18,907 nt of DNA from Chloroflexota bacterium (GTDB lineage: Bacteria; Chloroflexota; UBA6077), in the NCBI GenBank assembly GCA_021786215.1, contig JAJYNT010000237.1:1-18907 (forward strand), read 5' to 3'. The notes under the pieces are model-generated. The model did not search any database, was not told the DNA's origin, and was given only the letters and a program-made list of their open reading frames with translations. The translations under genes and the position numbers were made by a program. Shown here piece by piece: positions 12,466 through 18,907 of the stretch (positions are counted from its first letter, which is position 1; every line of letters starts with the position of its first letter).

Positions 12466-13914
12466 GTGATCGTTCGCAGCAACTCCACCAGCTTCGATGC
12501 CCCTCACTTCCGCAAGCTCTCTGACAGCCAGCGGGAGCGGATCCACCAGGCCAGCCTGGAGATCCTGGAGCGAACCGGGGTGGTGATGGACGAGCCCGAG
12601 GCGGTGGAGCTGCTCCGCCGCGCCGGCGCCAACATCTCCGAGGATCGACGGGTGCGCATCCCGGCCTCCCTGGTGGAGTGGGCTATCGCCCTCGCCCCCA
12701 AGCGGATCGTCCTGTGCGACCGCCACGGCCGCCGGGTGATGCCCCTGGAGGGAAACAACGTCTTCTACGGCACCGGCTCCGACTGCCCCAACGTCATCGA
12801 CGTCCACACCGGAGAGCGGAGGCCGGGCACGCTTCGCGACATCGAGGATGGGATACGCGTTTGCGACGCCCTCCCCAACATCGACTTCGTGATGTCGCTC
12901 AACGTCGCCGACGACCTGGAGCCCACGACCTCCGACCGCTACCAGATGCGGACGATGCTCTCCAACACCACGAAGCCGATCCTGGCGGTAACAACCTCCT
13001 TCGAGGGCTGCGTGGACGTGATCGAGATGGCGGAGATCGTGGTGGGCGGCGCCGACACCATGCGTCGAAACCCTCTCTGCGGCTTCTACATCAACGTCGC
13101 AGCCCCCCTGCACCACGACGCCGAGTCGCTGAAAAAGCTGCTGTTCCTGGCGGAGAAGGGTATACCGGCCACCTACACCCCGGTGGTGCTCCGTGGCCTG
13201 AGCGGTCCCATCACCCTCGCCGGCGCCATCGCCCTCGCCAACGCGGGCGAGCTGGCGGGGCTGGTGGTGGCCCAACTGAAGCGAGAGGGTGCATCCATTA
13301 TCCTCAGCGGCGGCACCAACGATCTGGCAGACATGCGCTACCTGGGTGACGTCTACGCGGCCCCCGAGAACCGGGTGCTCTTCATGGAAATGGGCCACCG
13401 TTACAACCTGCCCCTCTTCGGCCTCGGGGGCTGCAGCGACGCCAAGCTCCCGGATCAGCAGGCAGCGGCCGAGGCGGCTCTCTCCCTACTGACGGAGACC
13501 CTGGCCGGGTCCAACCTGGTCCACGACGTGGGGTATCTCGACTCCGGCCTCACCTACTCCCTGGAGCAGCTGGTGATGTGCGACGAGTTCATCAACTGGA
13601 TCCGGCGCTTCATGGAGGGTGTTCCGGTGGACGACGACGCGCTGGCCCTCGATCTGATCGACGATCTCGGTCCCGACGGGAACTACCTGGGATACCCACA
13701 CACCGTGAGTCACTACAAGGAAGACTGGTACCCGGCCCTGCTGGATCGCCAGAATTACGACGGCTGGAGCGCGTCGGGGAGTAAGAGCCTTCGAGAGCGG
13801 GCCAACGAAAGGGTCCGCCGGATCCTGGCCGAACACCGGCCCGAGCCGTTGCCCGCCGACGTGGTACAGGCGTTGGATCGGGTGATCGAGCGGGCGGAGC
13901 AGTCATTACGCTAA
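12466..13914 (+). CDS. MttB-family (trimethylamine methyltransferase-like) corrinoid methyltransferase, non-pyrrolysine
   Basis: A 482-residue protein of the MttB superfamily. Members transfer a methyl group from a quaternary or tertiary amine to a cobalamin-bearing protein. Family features are LSDSQRERIHQASLEILERT with GVVMDEPEAVELLRRAGA near the N-terminus, FYGTGSDCPNVIDVHTGERR, MLSNTTKPILAVTTS, TMRRNPLCGFYINVAAPLHH, GLSGPITLAGAIALANAGEL in the TIM barrel, and YLDSGLTYSLEQLVMCDE near the end. The reading frame has no in-frame amber codon, so it belongs with homologues such as glycine betaine methyltransferase MtgB rather than pyrrolysine MttB; the substrate is unknown. GTG 12466 is chosen for the AGAGGAG six bases upstream; an ATG at 12400 lies in frame but has no RBS. 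No corrinoid protein gene is in the window. Confidence 0.88.
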   Translation: MIVRSNSTSFDAPHFRKLSDSQRERIHQASLEILERTGVVMDEPEAVELLRRAGANISEDRRVRIPASLVEWAIALAPKRIVLCDRHGRRVMPLEGNNVFYGTGSDCPNVIDVHTGERRPGTLRDIEDGIRVCDALPNIDFVMSLNVADDLEPTTSDRYQMRTMLSNTTKPILAVTTSFEGCVDVIEMAEIVVGGADTMRRNPLCGFYINVAAPLHHDAESLKKLLFLAEKGIPATYTPVVLRGLSGPITLAGAIALANAGELAGLVVAQLKREGASIILSGGTNDLADMRYLGDVYAAPENRVLFMEMGHRYNLPLFGLGGCSDAKLPDQQAAAEAALSLLTETLAGSNLVHDVGYLDSGLTYSLEQLVMCDEFINWIRRFMEGVPVDDDALALDLIDDLGPDGNYLGYPHTVSHYKEDWYPALLDRQNYDGWSASGSKSLRERANERVRRILAEHRPEPLPADVVQALDRVIERAEQSLR

Positions 13915-13976
13915 CCTCTTCCCTAATGGGGAGGGGAGTTCCCCTTCCCCCGTGGGGAAGGGGGCAGGGGGTTAGG
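13911..13976. repeat. Dispersed palindromic repeat (CCCCTTCCCC type) between MttB-like and AOR genes
   Basis: CCCCTTCCCC (13941-13950) pairs perfectly with GGGGAAGGGG (13954-13963) around CGT. Outer arms also pair: CTAACC at the left end with GGTTAG at the right end. This is the style of the very common dispersed repeat whose translation reads NPLPPSPRGKG. The TAA stop of the MttB-like gene lies in its left edge, so the repeat may have supplied the stop codon. Confidence 0.65.
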
Positions 13977-13991
13977 TCGAAGGAAACTACC

Positions 13992-15845
13992 ATGACCTTC
14001 CTGGGAAAGATCCTCACCATAGATCTCAGCAGCCGGCGCGTGGAGACCGAAGAGTACGATGAGACCCTTGCCCGCCGGTTTCTCGCCGGTCGGGCCGCCA
14101 ACTCTTACAGGCTCTACCGGGAACTGCCCGGCGGCACCGATGCCCTGGACCCCGAGAACCCCCTGGTTCTGAGCTGCGGGCTGCTCACCGGCACCGAGGC
14201 CCCGGCATCCTCCCGACTCCACGTTAGCTCCCGCTCGCCCCTCACCGGCCTGTTGGGCAGCTCCAACGTCGGCGGCCACTTCGGAGCCGAGCTGCGGGCC
14301 GCCGGGTACCAGAGCCTCCTCATTCGCGGTCGCTCCGAGAGGCCGGTCTACCTCAGCATCACCGGCGACGGGGTCACGCTGATCGACGCCACCGACCTGT
14401 GGGGACGCGACTCCTGGGAGACTCAGGAGATCCTCCGACAGAGGGCCGGAGACTGCCACGCTCGCACGATGGCCATAGGTCCGGGGGGCGAGGCCATGGT
14501 CCGCTACGGTTGCATCATGACCGACCGCGGGCACGCGGCAGGGCGCACCGGCATGGGAGCGGTTATGGGCTCCAAGCGGTTGAAGGCGATAGTTGTGCGG
14601 GGGGGCGATCGGCAGCACCAGGCCGGTCCCGAGGCAAAGGAGGCCGTGCGGCGCTATGCCACCGCCATCCGCAACGCCCCCCGCTACCCCATCTACTCGA
14701 AGTACAGCAACACCACCTACGTCAGCTGGGCAGACGAAACCGGGATCCTATCCACTCGCAACTACCAGCGGAACCGCTTCGAGAAGGTGCAGCAGATCGA
14801 TGGCATGAAGATCATCGACTACGTCACCCGCTCCAAGAGCTGTCACCGCTGCCCAGTGCACTGCAAGGCCGAGGTGAAGATCGAGAGTGGTCCATTTGCC
14901 GGCACGGAGGGGGAGCGACCCGACATCGAGCCGATCGTGGCGCTGGGCTCCAAGTGCGGCGTCGACGATGCGGAGGCGGTGCTGTATCTGTACAACCTGT
15001 GTGGCAAACTGGGGATCGACGTGATCTCCGCGGCCAGCAGCCTGGCCTTCGCCATGGATCTGACCGAGAGGGGCATCCTCTCCCAATCGGATACCGACGG
15101 CGTCAACCTCACCTGGGGCAACACCCATGCGATGGAAACTATGCTGCTGAAAATCGCTCGCAGGGAGGGCTTCGGCGCACTGCTCGCCGAGGGTACGGCT
15201 CGCGCCGCCAAACAGATTGGCCGCGGAGCGGAGCAGTTCGCCTATCACGCCAAGGGGCTGGAGCTTACCGCCTATGACCCCCGCGGTGCCATGGGCACCG
15301 CCCTCGGGTACGCCGTTTCCAGTCGGGGCGGCGACTTCACCAGCGTCTACGCGCTCCCGGAGTACCGGTGGGACGCGGAGCAGGGCCGCCGGGAGTTCGG
15401 CACCCCGAACTCCGTGGACCGGCTCTCCACCGAGGGCAAGGGGCCGATGGTGAAAAGGGCCATGTCGGTCTCCGTCGCCCTGGACTCCCTGGGACTCTGC
15501 AAGGTGGCCGCGCTGTCCGTGGTGGGGGACTTCACCCTCACTGCGGAGGCGGAGCTGGCTTCGGCGCTGAGCGGCTGGGACTTCTCCCCCGCGGAGCTAC
15601 TGTCGATCGGGGAGAGGGTGATCACCGTGGAAAGGCTGTTCAACCTGCGCCATGGGGCAAGCCGAAGTGACGACCGGCTGCCGGCCCACTTCCTGCGCGA
15701 TGGTCTACCCGAGGATCCGAACCGAGGCGGCACCGTGGACCTGGAACCGATGCTGGCCCAGTTCTACGCGGCCATGGGTTGGGACGATCAGGGCCGTCCG
15801 ACGGCGGAGAAGCTGATAGATCTAGGGCTGCAATCCGAAGAGTAG
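13992..15845 (+). CDS. Aldehyde:ferredoxin oxidoreductase (tungsten enzyme family)
   Basis: A 617-residue cytosolic oxidoreductase of the AOR family, which oxidises aldehydes to acids with ferredoxin as acceptor using a tungsto-bispterin cofactor and one [4Fe-4S] cluster. The N-terminus GKILTIDLSSRRVETEEYDE and SSRSPLTGLLGSSNVGGHFG (pterin-binding domain) are typical. Cluster ligands are C284, C287 and C291 (SCHRCPVHC) and C503 (LGLCK), matching the C-x2-C-x3-C plus distant Cys pattern. TDRGHAAGRTGMGAVMGSKR and AYDPRGAMGTALGYAVSSRG are also conserved. The length is the family norm. Start 13992 has AAGGA about eight bases upstream. It lies between an MttB-like methyltransferase and an iron-sulfur protein, which suggests it works on an aldehyde from the same pathway; the substrate is not predictable. 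Confidence 0.9.
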   Translation: MTFLGKILTIDLSSRRVETEEYDETLARRFLAGRAANSYRLYRELPGGTDALDPENPLVLSCGLLTGTEAPASSRLHVSSRSPLTGLLGSSNVGGHFGAELRAAGYQSLLIRGRSERPVYLSITGDGVTLIDATDLWGRDSWETQEILRQRAGDCHARTMAIGPGGEAMVRYGCIMTDRGHAAGRTGMGAVMGSKRLKAIVVRGGDRQHQAGPEAKEAVRRYATAIRNAPRYPIYSKYSNTTYVSWADETGILSTRNYQRNRFEKVQQIDGMKIIDYVTRSKSCHRCPVHCKAEVKIESGPFAGTEGERPDIEPIVALGSKCGVDDAEAVLYLYNLCGKLGIDVISAASSLAFAMDLTERGILSQSDTDGVNLTWGNTHAMETMLLKIARREGFGALLAEGTARAAKQIGRGAEQFAYHAKGLELTAYDPRGAMGTALGYAVSSRGGDFTSVYALPEYRWDAEQGRREFGTPNSVDRLSTEGKGPMVKRAMSVSVALDSLGLCKVAALSVVGDFTLTAEAELASALSGWDFSPAELLSIGERVITVERLFNLRHGASRSDDRLPAHFLRDGLPEDPNRGGTVDLEPMLAQFYAAMGWDDQGRPTAEKLIDLGLQSEE

Positions 15846-15869
15846 GGTGGACTAGAAAGGCAACAATGT

Positions 15870-16898
15870 ATGATAAGTGACCAAGACCTCCACCGTTTCG
15901 TCGAGAAGTTCAAGGTGCCAGAGGAGGCCTTGACCTACCTGGATCGGATGGTGAACCCGATCGAGACGAGGCTGGTGCTTTCGGCCGGCGAGACCCCTCT
16001 CACGGTGGAGGGCGTTCAGCACGACTTGGATCTCACGGCGGAGGAGGCAGCCAAGGCGCTAGAGCAGGCCTTCCAGCGCGGCGTTCTCACCCGAGAGGGT
16101 GAGGATGAGCCGTACAGCTACACCCCGGCCGATTTCTACACCCGGATGGACTACATGGCCACCTACGAGGAGGGGTGGGACGAGCTTCCTGTGGAGTACC
16201 GCAAGGCGCTGGACGAGTGGATGATGGGGGAATACATCTCCCGAGTCCGCCCCAACGTGGATCTGCTGATGGCCGGGAGGCCGGCCCAGGGGAGCCCCGG
16301 GAACGACAGCGTGGTGCTGCTGGAGGAAACCTACTCCATCATCGACTCGGCCAAGACCATCATCGTCGTGCCTTGCAACTGCCGCCGCATCGCCCAGAAC
16401 TGCAGCAGGCCCGTCGAGACCTGCATCCAGTTCGACAGCGTGGCAGAGAAGAAGCTGGCCAGGGGCCATGGACGGCGACTCACCGCCAAGGAGGCCAAGG
16501 ATCTGGTGAGGATGGCGGACAGAAAGGGGCTGATGCACACCACCGATCTCCAGAAGAGGGACGGCGGTCCGGCGCCCATCTGCAACTGCTGCGCCGACGA
16601 CTGCTACCCCTTCCGAGCGGCTGAGCGGTTGGGGAGCAAGGGAGCGTGGCCCCGCGGCCGTTACGTGGCGACCTTCGATCACGACAAGTGCCAGATGTGC
16701 GGCGCATGCACCAAGCGTTGCCATTTCGGGGCGTTCTATCACGACGGCACCATGGTCGAGATAGCCGGCCTGCAGGTCCGTAACGTCGCGTTCGACGCGG
16801 ACAAGTGCTGGGGCTGCGGGCTGTGCACCGCCGTCTGCTTCCCGGAGGCGATCAAACTGGTGCCCCTGCCAGCGGGGATAGCGGCTGCTGAGAGCTAG
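15870..16898 (+). CDS. Iron-sulfur protein: helix-turn-helix-like N-terminus plus 2x[4Fe-4S] ferredoxin domain
   Basis: A 342-residue protein. Residues 1-95 look like a small winged-helix region (GETPLTVEGVQHDLDLTAEE, ALEQAFQRGVLTREG). The middle carries Cys motifs VPCNCRRIAQNC (C169, C171) and ICNCCADDCYPF (C238, C240, C241, C245) that could hold another metal centre. The C-terminal domain has two classical clusters: C274-x2-C277-x2-C280-x3-C284 (CQMCGACTKRC) and C313-x2-C316-x2-C319-x3-C323 (CWGCGLCTAVC). It starts 24 bases after the AOR stop, so the two are one operon and this protein is probably the electron carrier or a redox-responsive subunit. The RBS (AAGG) is weak and distant. The molecular role of the N-terminal and middle parts is unknown to me. 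Confidence 0.82.
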   Translation: MISDQDLHRFVEKFKVPEEALTYLDRMVNPIETRLVLSAGETPLTVEGVQHDLDLTAEEAAKALEQAFQRGVLTREGEDEPYSYTPADFYTRMDYMATYEEGWDELPVEYRKALDEWMMGEYISRVRPNVDLLMAGRPAQGSPGNDSVVLLEETYSIIDSAKTIIVVPCNCRRIAQNCSRPVETCIQFDSVAEKKLARGHGRRLTAKEAKDLVRMADRKGLMHTTDLQKRDGGPAPICNCCADDCYPFRAAERLGSKGAWPRGRYVATFDHDKCQMCGACTKRCHFGAFYHDGTMVEIAGLQVRNVAFDADKCWGCGLCTAVCFPEAIKLVPLPAGIAAAES

Positions 16899-16909
16899 TG
16901 CGCTTCGCG

Positions 16910-16938
16910 TTGACTGGGGAACGGTCGTATGCTACGAT
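16910..16938 (+). promoter_or_regulatory. Promoter of the ABC transporter genes
   Basis: TTGACT (16910-16915), a 17-base spacer and TACGAT (16933-16938), with five and four of six consensus matches. It starts 12 bases after the stop of the iron-sulfur protein gene, so the ABC genes can be transcribed on their own, with a leader of about 130 nt. GC-rich imperfect inverted repeats (ACCGC/GCGGT, around 16996-17012) lie in that leader. Confidence 0.5.
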
Positions 16939-17072
16939 CGCCAGCGTTCTAGCGTCGTCGCTTTTTCCTCCATCTATTTGCCCAGAACGGGGAACCGCAC
17001 GGGGGCGGTGTTCGGGCTCAGGCTCGGCAGCGCCCCATTTGCGTTTCCGCTCGGCCATAGGGTAGATCCATT

Positions 17073-17957
17073 ATGGCTAGCATCGCCATTTCCAAGGCCT
17101 CCCGAACAAACAACGTCAATCAGCTTTCGCTGATCTGGATGCGGCTGCTTCGCAGCCCCTCCACCCTGGTCGGTCTGCTGATCGTGCTGCTTTTCCTGTT
17201 CATGGCTATCTTCGGTCCTTTGGTCAGCCCCTACGGCTACGCTGAGCAGAACATCGCGGCGCGCATCCAGCCCCCCTCCGCAACCCACCTGTTTGGAACC
17301 GACATCTATGGCCGAGACGTCTTCAGCCGGGTGCTGGTGGGAAGCCGCGACATCTTCATCCTCTCCGGCAGCAGCACCCTGGCGGCGGTGCTGTTGGGGC
17401 TGTCGGTGGGTCTGTTCGCGGGCTACTACGGCGGGCTCCTCGACGAGATTGTGATGCGGCTGATGGACGTGCTACTGGCGATCCCGGCGCTGCTGCTTGC
17501 CATGCTGATGCTGGCCATGGCAGGACCTTCCCAACTGAATGTGGTCATTGTGGTCGGGCTGCTCTACATACCGATGGTCAGCCGGGTCGTGCGCAGCGTC
17601 GTGCTGGAACTGAAGACCAAGGAGTTCGTGGAAGCGGCCAAGGTTCGAGGAGAGTCCAGCCTCTACATCATGTTCCGCGAGATCCTGCCCAACGCCACGG
17701 CTCCCCTGATCGTCGAAGCGGCGGCCCGCTTCTCGTACTCCATCTTCCTGATCGCCTCCCTCGGCTTCCTGGGGCTGGGCGTCGAGCCACCCTCACCGAA
17801 CTGGGGGTTGATGGTCGCCGAGGCTCGGGATTCCTTCGCCCTGGCCCCGTGGACCCTGGCCTTCCCCTCGGCGGCCATCGCGTTGCTTGTAATCGGGGTC
17901 AGCCTCCTGGGCGACGGGCTGCGGCGGTTACTGCGCCCGGGAGTCGCCGGAGAGTGA
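17073..17957 (+). CDS. Dipeptide/oligopeptide-type ABC transporter permease (DppC/OppC-like)
   Basis: A 294-residue inner-membrane permease with six predicted helices. The N-terminal helix (TLVGLLIVLLFLFMAIFGPL) followed by the periplasmic HLFGTDIYGRDVFSRVLVGS motif is typical of the DppC/OppC subunit. The cytoplasmic EAA loop that docks on the ATPase is EAAKVRGESSLYIMFREILP. The C-terminus SLGFLGLGVEPPSPNWGLM is also a DppC hallmark. In most operons DppC follows a substrate-binding protein and DppB; here it comes first after its own promoter, so those partners must lie elsewhere or downstream of the window. The RBS is weak (AGGG, ten bases). The substrate may be a peptide, nickel or an amine-like compound; the sequence does not decide. 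Confidence 0.92.
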   Translation: MASIAISKASRTNNVNQLSLIWMRLLRSPSTLVGLLIVLLFLFMAIFGPLVSPYGYAEQNIAARIQPPSATHLFGTDIYGRDVFSRVLVGSRDIFILSGSSTLAAVLLGLSVGLFAGYYGGLLDEIVMRLMDVLLAIPALLLAMLMLAMAGPSQLNVVIVVGLLYIPMVSRVVRSVVLELKTKEFVEAAKVRGESSLYIMFREILPNATAPLIVEAAARFSYSIFLIASLGFLGLGVEPPSPNWGLMVAEARDSFALAPWTLAFPSAAIALLVIGVSLLGDGLRRLLRPGVAGE

Positions 17958-17959
17958 CC

Positions 17960-18907
17960 ATGAGAGAAAGCGCTATCCTCGAGCTCGACCGCCTCTCGAT
18001 CTCCTACCAAACCGAAACGGGCTGGCTGGAACCGGTGCGCGAACTGTCGCTGCGGATCCAGGCCGAGGAAAAGTATGGACTGGTAGGGGAGTCGGGCTCC
18101 GGCAAGACCACCCTGGCCCTCGGCGTCATGGGATACCTGCCCGGCAACGGCAGGGTACAAGGGGGCCGGATCCTGCTGAACGGCGGCGATCTGCTCGGCC
18201 AATCGGAGGCAGAGCGGCGACGAAGCTGGGGAGGTCGGATCGGCATGGTCTACCAGAACCCCTCCACGGCCCTCAATCCGGCGATGACGATTGGCGACCA
18301 GATCGCGGAGATGGCACGAATTCACCTGAAGATGCCGAGAGCCGATGCCCGCCGGAAGGCCGTAGAGATGCTGGGGCAGGTCCAGATGCCGGACCCCGCC
18401 GCGGTGGCGCGCCGCTACCCCCACCAGCTGAGCGGCGGCATGCTCCAGCGCGCGCTGATCGCCATGGCCCTCACGAGCAACCCCCAGCTGCTGATAATGG
18501 ACGAGCCCACCACGGCCCTCGACGTGACCACCGAGGCCGTGGTGCTGGATCTGATCCACAGCCTGTCTCAGCAGTACTCGTCGGCCATCCTGTACATCAC
18601 CCACAACCTGGGGGTGGTGGCTCGACTGTGCGACAGGGTAGGTGTGATGTACGCAGGCGAGCTGATGGAGGAAGGCCCGGTGGGTGATCTGTTCCACCGG
18701 CCCCTGCATCCCTACACCCAGGGGTTGATCGGCTGCGCGCCCCGCCTTGACACCAACAAGTACCAGGGGGAGCTCAACACCATACCCGGCTACATCCCCC
18801 GTCTGGACGAGCTGCCGGAGGGCTGCATCTTCGCCCCCCGCTGCTCCCTTGCCATAGAAGCTTGCCGGCAGAACCGTCCGCGCCTGGTGGAAGTGGAAGC
18901 CGGCCGC
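17960..18907 (+). CDS. Dipeptide/oligopeptide-type ABC transporter ATP-binding protein (DppD/OppD-like), 3' end outside window
   Basis: The ATG is two bases after the permease stop, and the frame is open to the end of the window (316 codons). Present are Walker [15 protein letters not shown] (about 42-55), a Q-loop [11 protein letters not shown] in place of the common FQDPMTSLNP, the signature LSGGMLQR, Walker [14 protein letters not shown] and the H-loop [13 protein letters not shown]. The OppD/DppD-type C-terminal region with [14 protein letters not shown] and the cysteine cluster [14 protein letters not shown] is also there; this segment binds an Fe-S cluster or metal in some relatives. 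It energises the permease next to it. The gene lacks only its last few codons. Confidence 0.93.
   Translation, partial: MRESAILELDRLSISYQTETGWLEPVRELSLRIQAEEKYGLVGESGSGKTTLALGVMGYLPGNGRVQGGRILLNGGDLLGQSEAERRRSWGGRIGMVYQNPSTALNPAMTIGDQIAEMARIHLKMPRADARRKAVEMLGQVQMPDPAAVARRYPHQLSGGMLQRALIAMALTSNPQLLIMDEPTTALDVTTEAVVLDLIHSLSQQYSSAILYITHNLGVVARLCDRVGVMYAGELMEEGPVGDLFHRPLHPYTQGLIGCAPRLDTNKYQGELNTIPGYIPRLDELPEGCIFAPRCSLAIEACRQNRPRLVEVEAGR

Noticed and set aside
12379..13398. Long (339-codon) minus-strand frame opposite the MttB-like gene
   Set aside because: It is the antisense shadow of a confidently identified GC-rich gene; the product is rich in His/Gly/Val typical of such shadows.
12466..13914. 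Pyrrolysine-containing MttB
   Set aside because: There is no in-frame TAG inside the frame, so it is a non-pyrrolysine homologue.
1..18907. tRNA or rRNA genes
   Set aside because: No tRNA-like cloverleaf (GTTCRANYC arm with acceptor pairing) or conserved rRNA segment was noticed on either strand; a tRNAscan run would be the decisive test.

Overview
The window looks like a stretch of GC-rich (low-60s percent by eye) bacterial chromosome. The gene set and style of its intergenic repeats suggest a member of the Chloroflexota: a bacterial serpin, a PRC-barrel/MgtE_N/CBS protein paired with an NRAMP-like transporter, a GreA fused to an integrase-type N-domain, and several dispersed palindromic repeats. 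This assignment is an inference from gene content; there is no rRNA or other marker in the window.

Layout. (1) 1-1390: the 3' end of a serpin gene, a small two-helix membrane protein on the minus strand, then a promoter and a leader of about 285 nt. (2) 1391-4040: a two-gene metal (probably Mg2+) module, consisting of a soluble sensor-like protein and an NRAMP-family permease whose metal-site motifs differ from Mn/Fe transporters. The leader ends in a hairpin that buries the ribosome binding site. (3) 4056-5812: rsmG (minus) and a divergent GreA-type factor with an unusual N-terminal domain. (4) 5813-6304: a palindrome-rich spacer holding a truncated Nudix gene. (5) 6305-7860: a TadZ/CpaE-like ParA ATPase translationally coupled to a small unknown protein. 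(6) 7927-10490 (all minus): a tightly packed, phage-flavoured cassette of a Cys/His-finger protein, a holin-like small membrane protein, a sigma-70-like factor with an extra C-terminal DNA-binding-like domain, and last a metallo-beta-lactamase-fold hydrolase. It is read from a promoter whose start site is covered by a LexA/SOS-like palindrome. (7) 10745-12278: three 32-bp tandem repeats in front of a broken AAA ATPase/DUF4143 gene. (8) 12466-16898: a catabolic cluster of an MttB-family methyltransferase (non-pyrrolysine), a tungsten-type aldehyde:ferredoxin oxidoreductase and an iron-sulfur protein with a winged-helix-like N-terminus. (9) 17073-18907: a dipeptide/oligopeptide-type ABC permease and its ATPase, running off the end.

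How the parts may work together. In the metal module, the MgtE_N/CBS protein plausibly senses the ion that the permease moves, and the leader hairpin gives a translational control point. In the catabolic cluster, the MttB homologue would demethylate a quaternary amine onto a corrinoid protein (not in this window), the oxidoreductase would oxidise an aldehyde, and the adjacent iron-sulfur protein would carry the electrons; the downstream ABC genes have their own promoter and may import the substrate. The most system-like novelty is the SOS-box-controlled cassette at 7.9-10.5 kb; next are the RBS-sequestering leader and the repeat-fronted ATPase.
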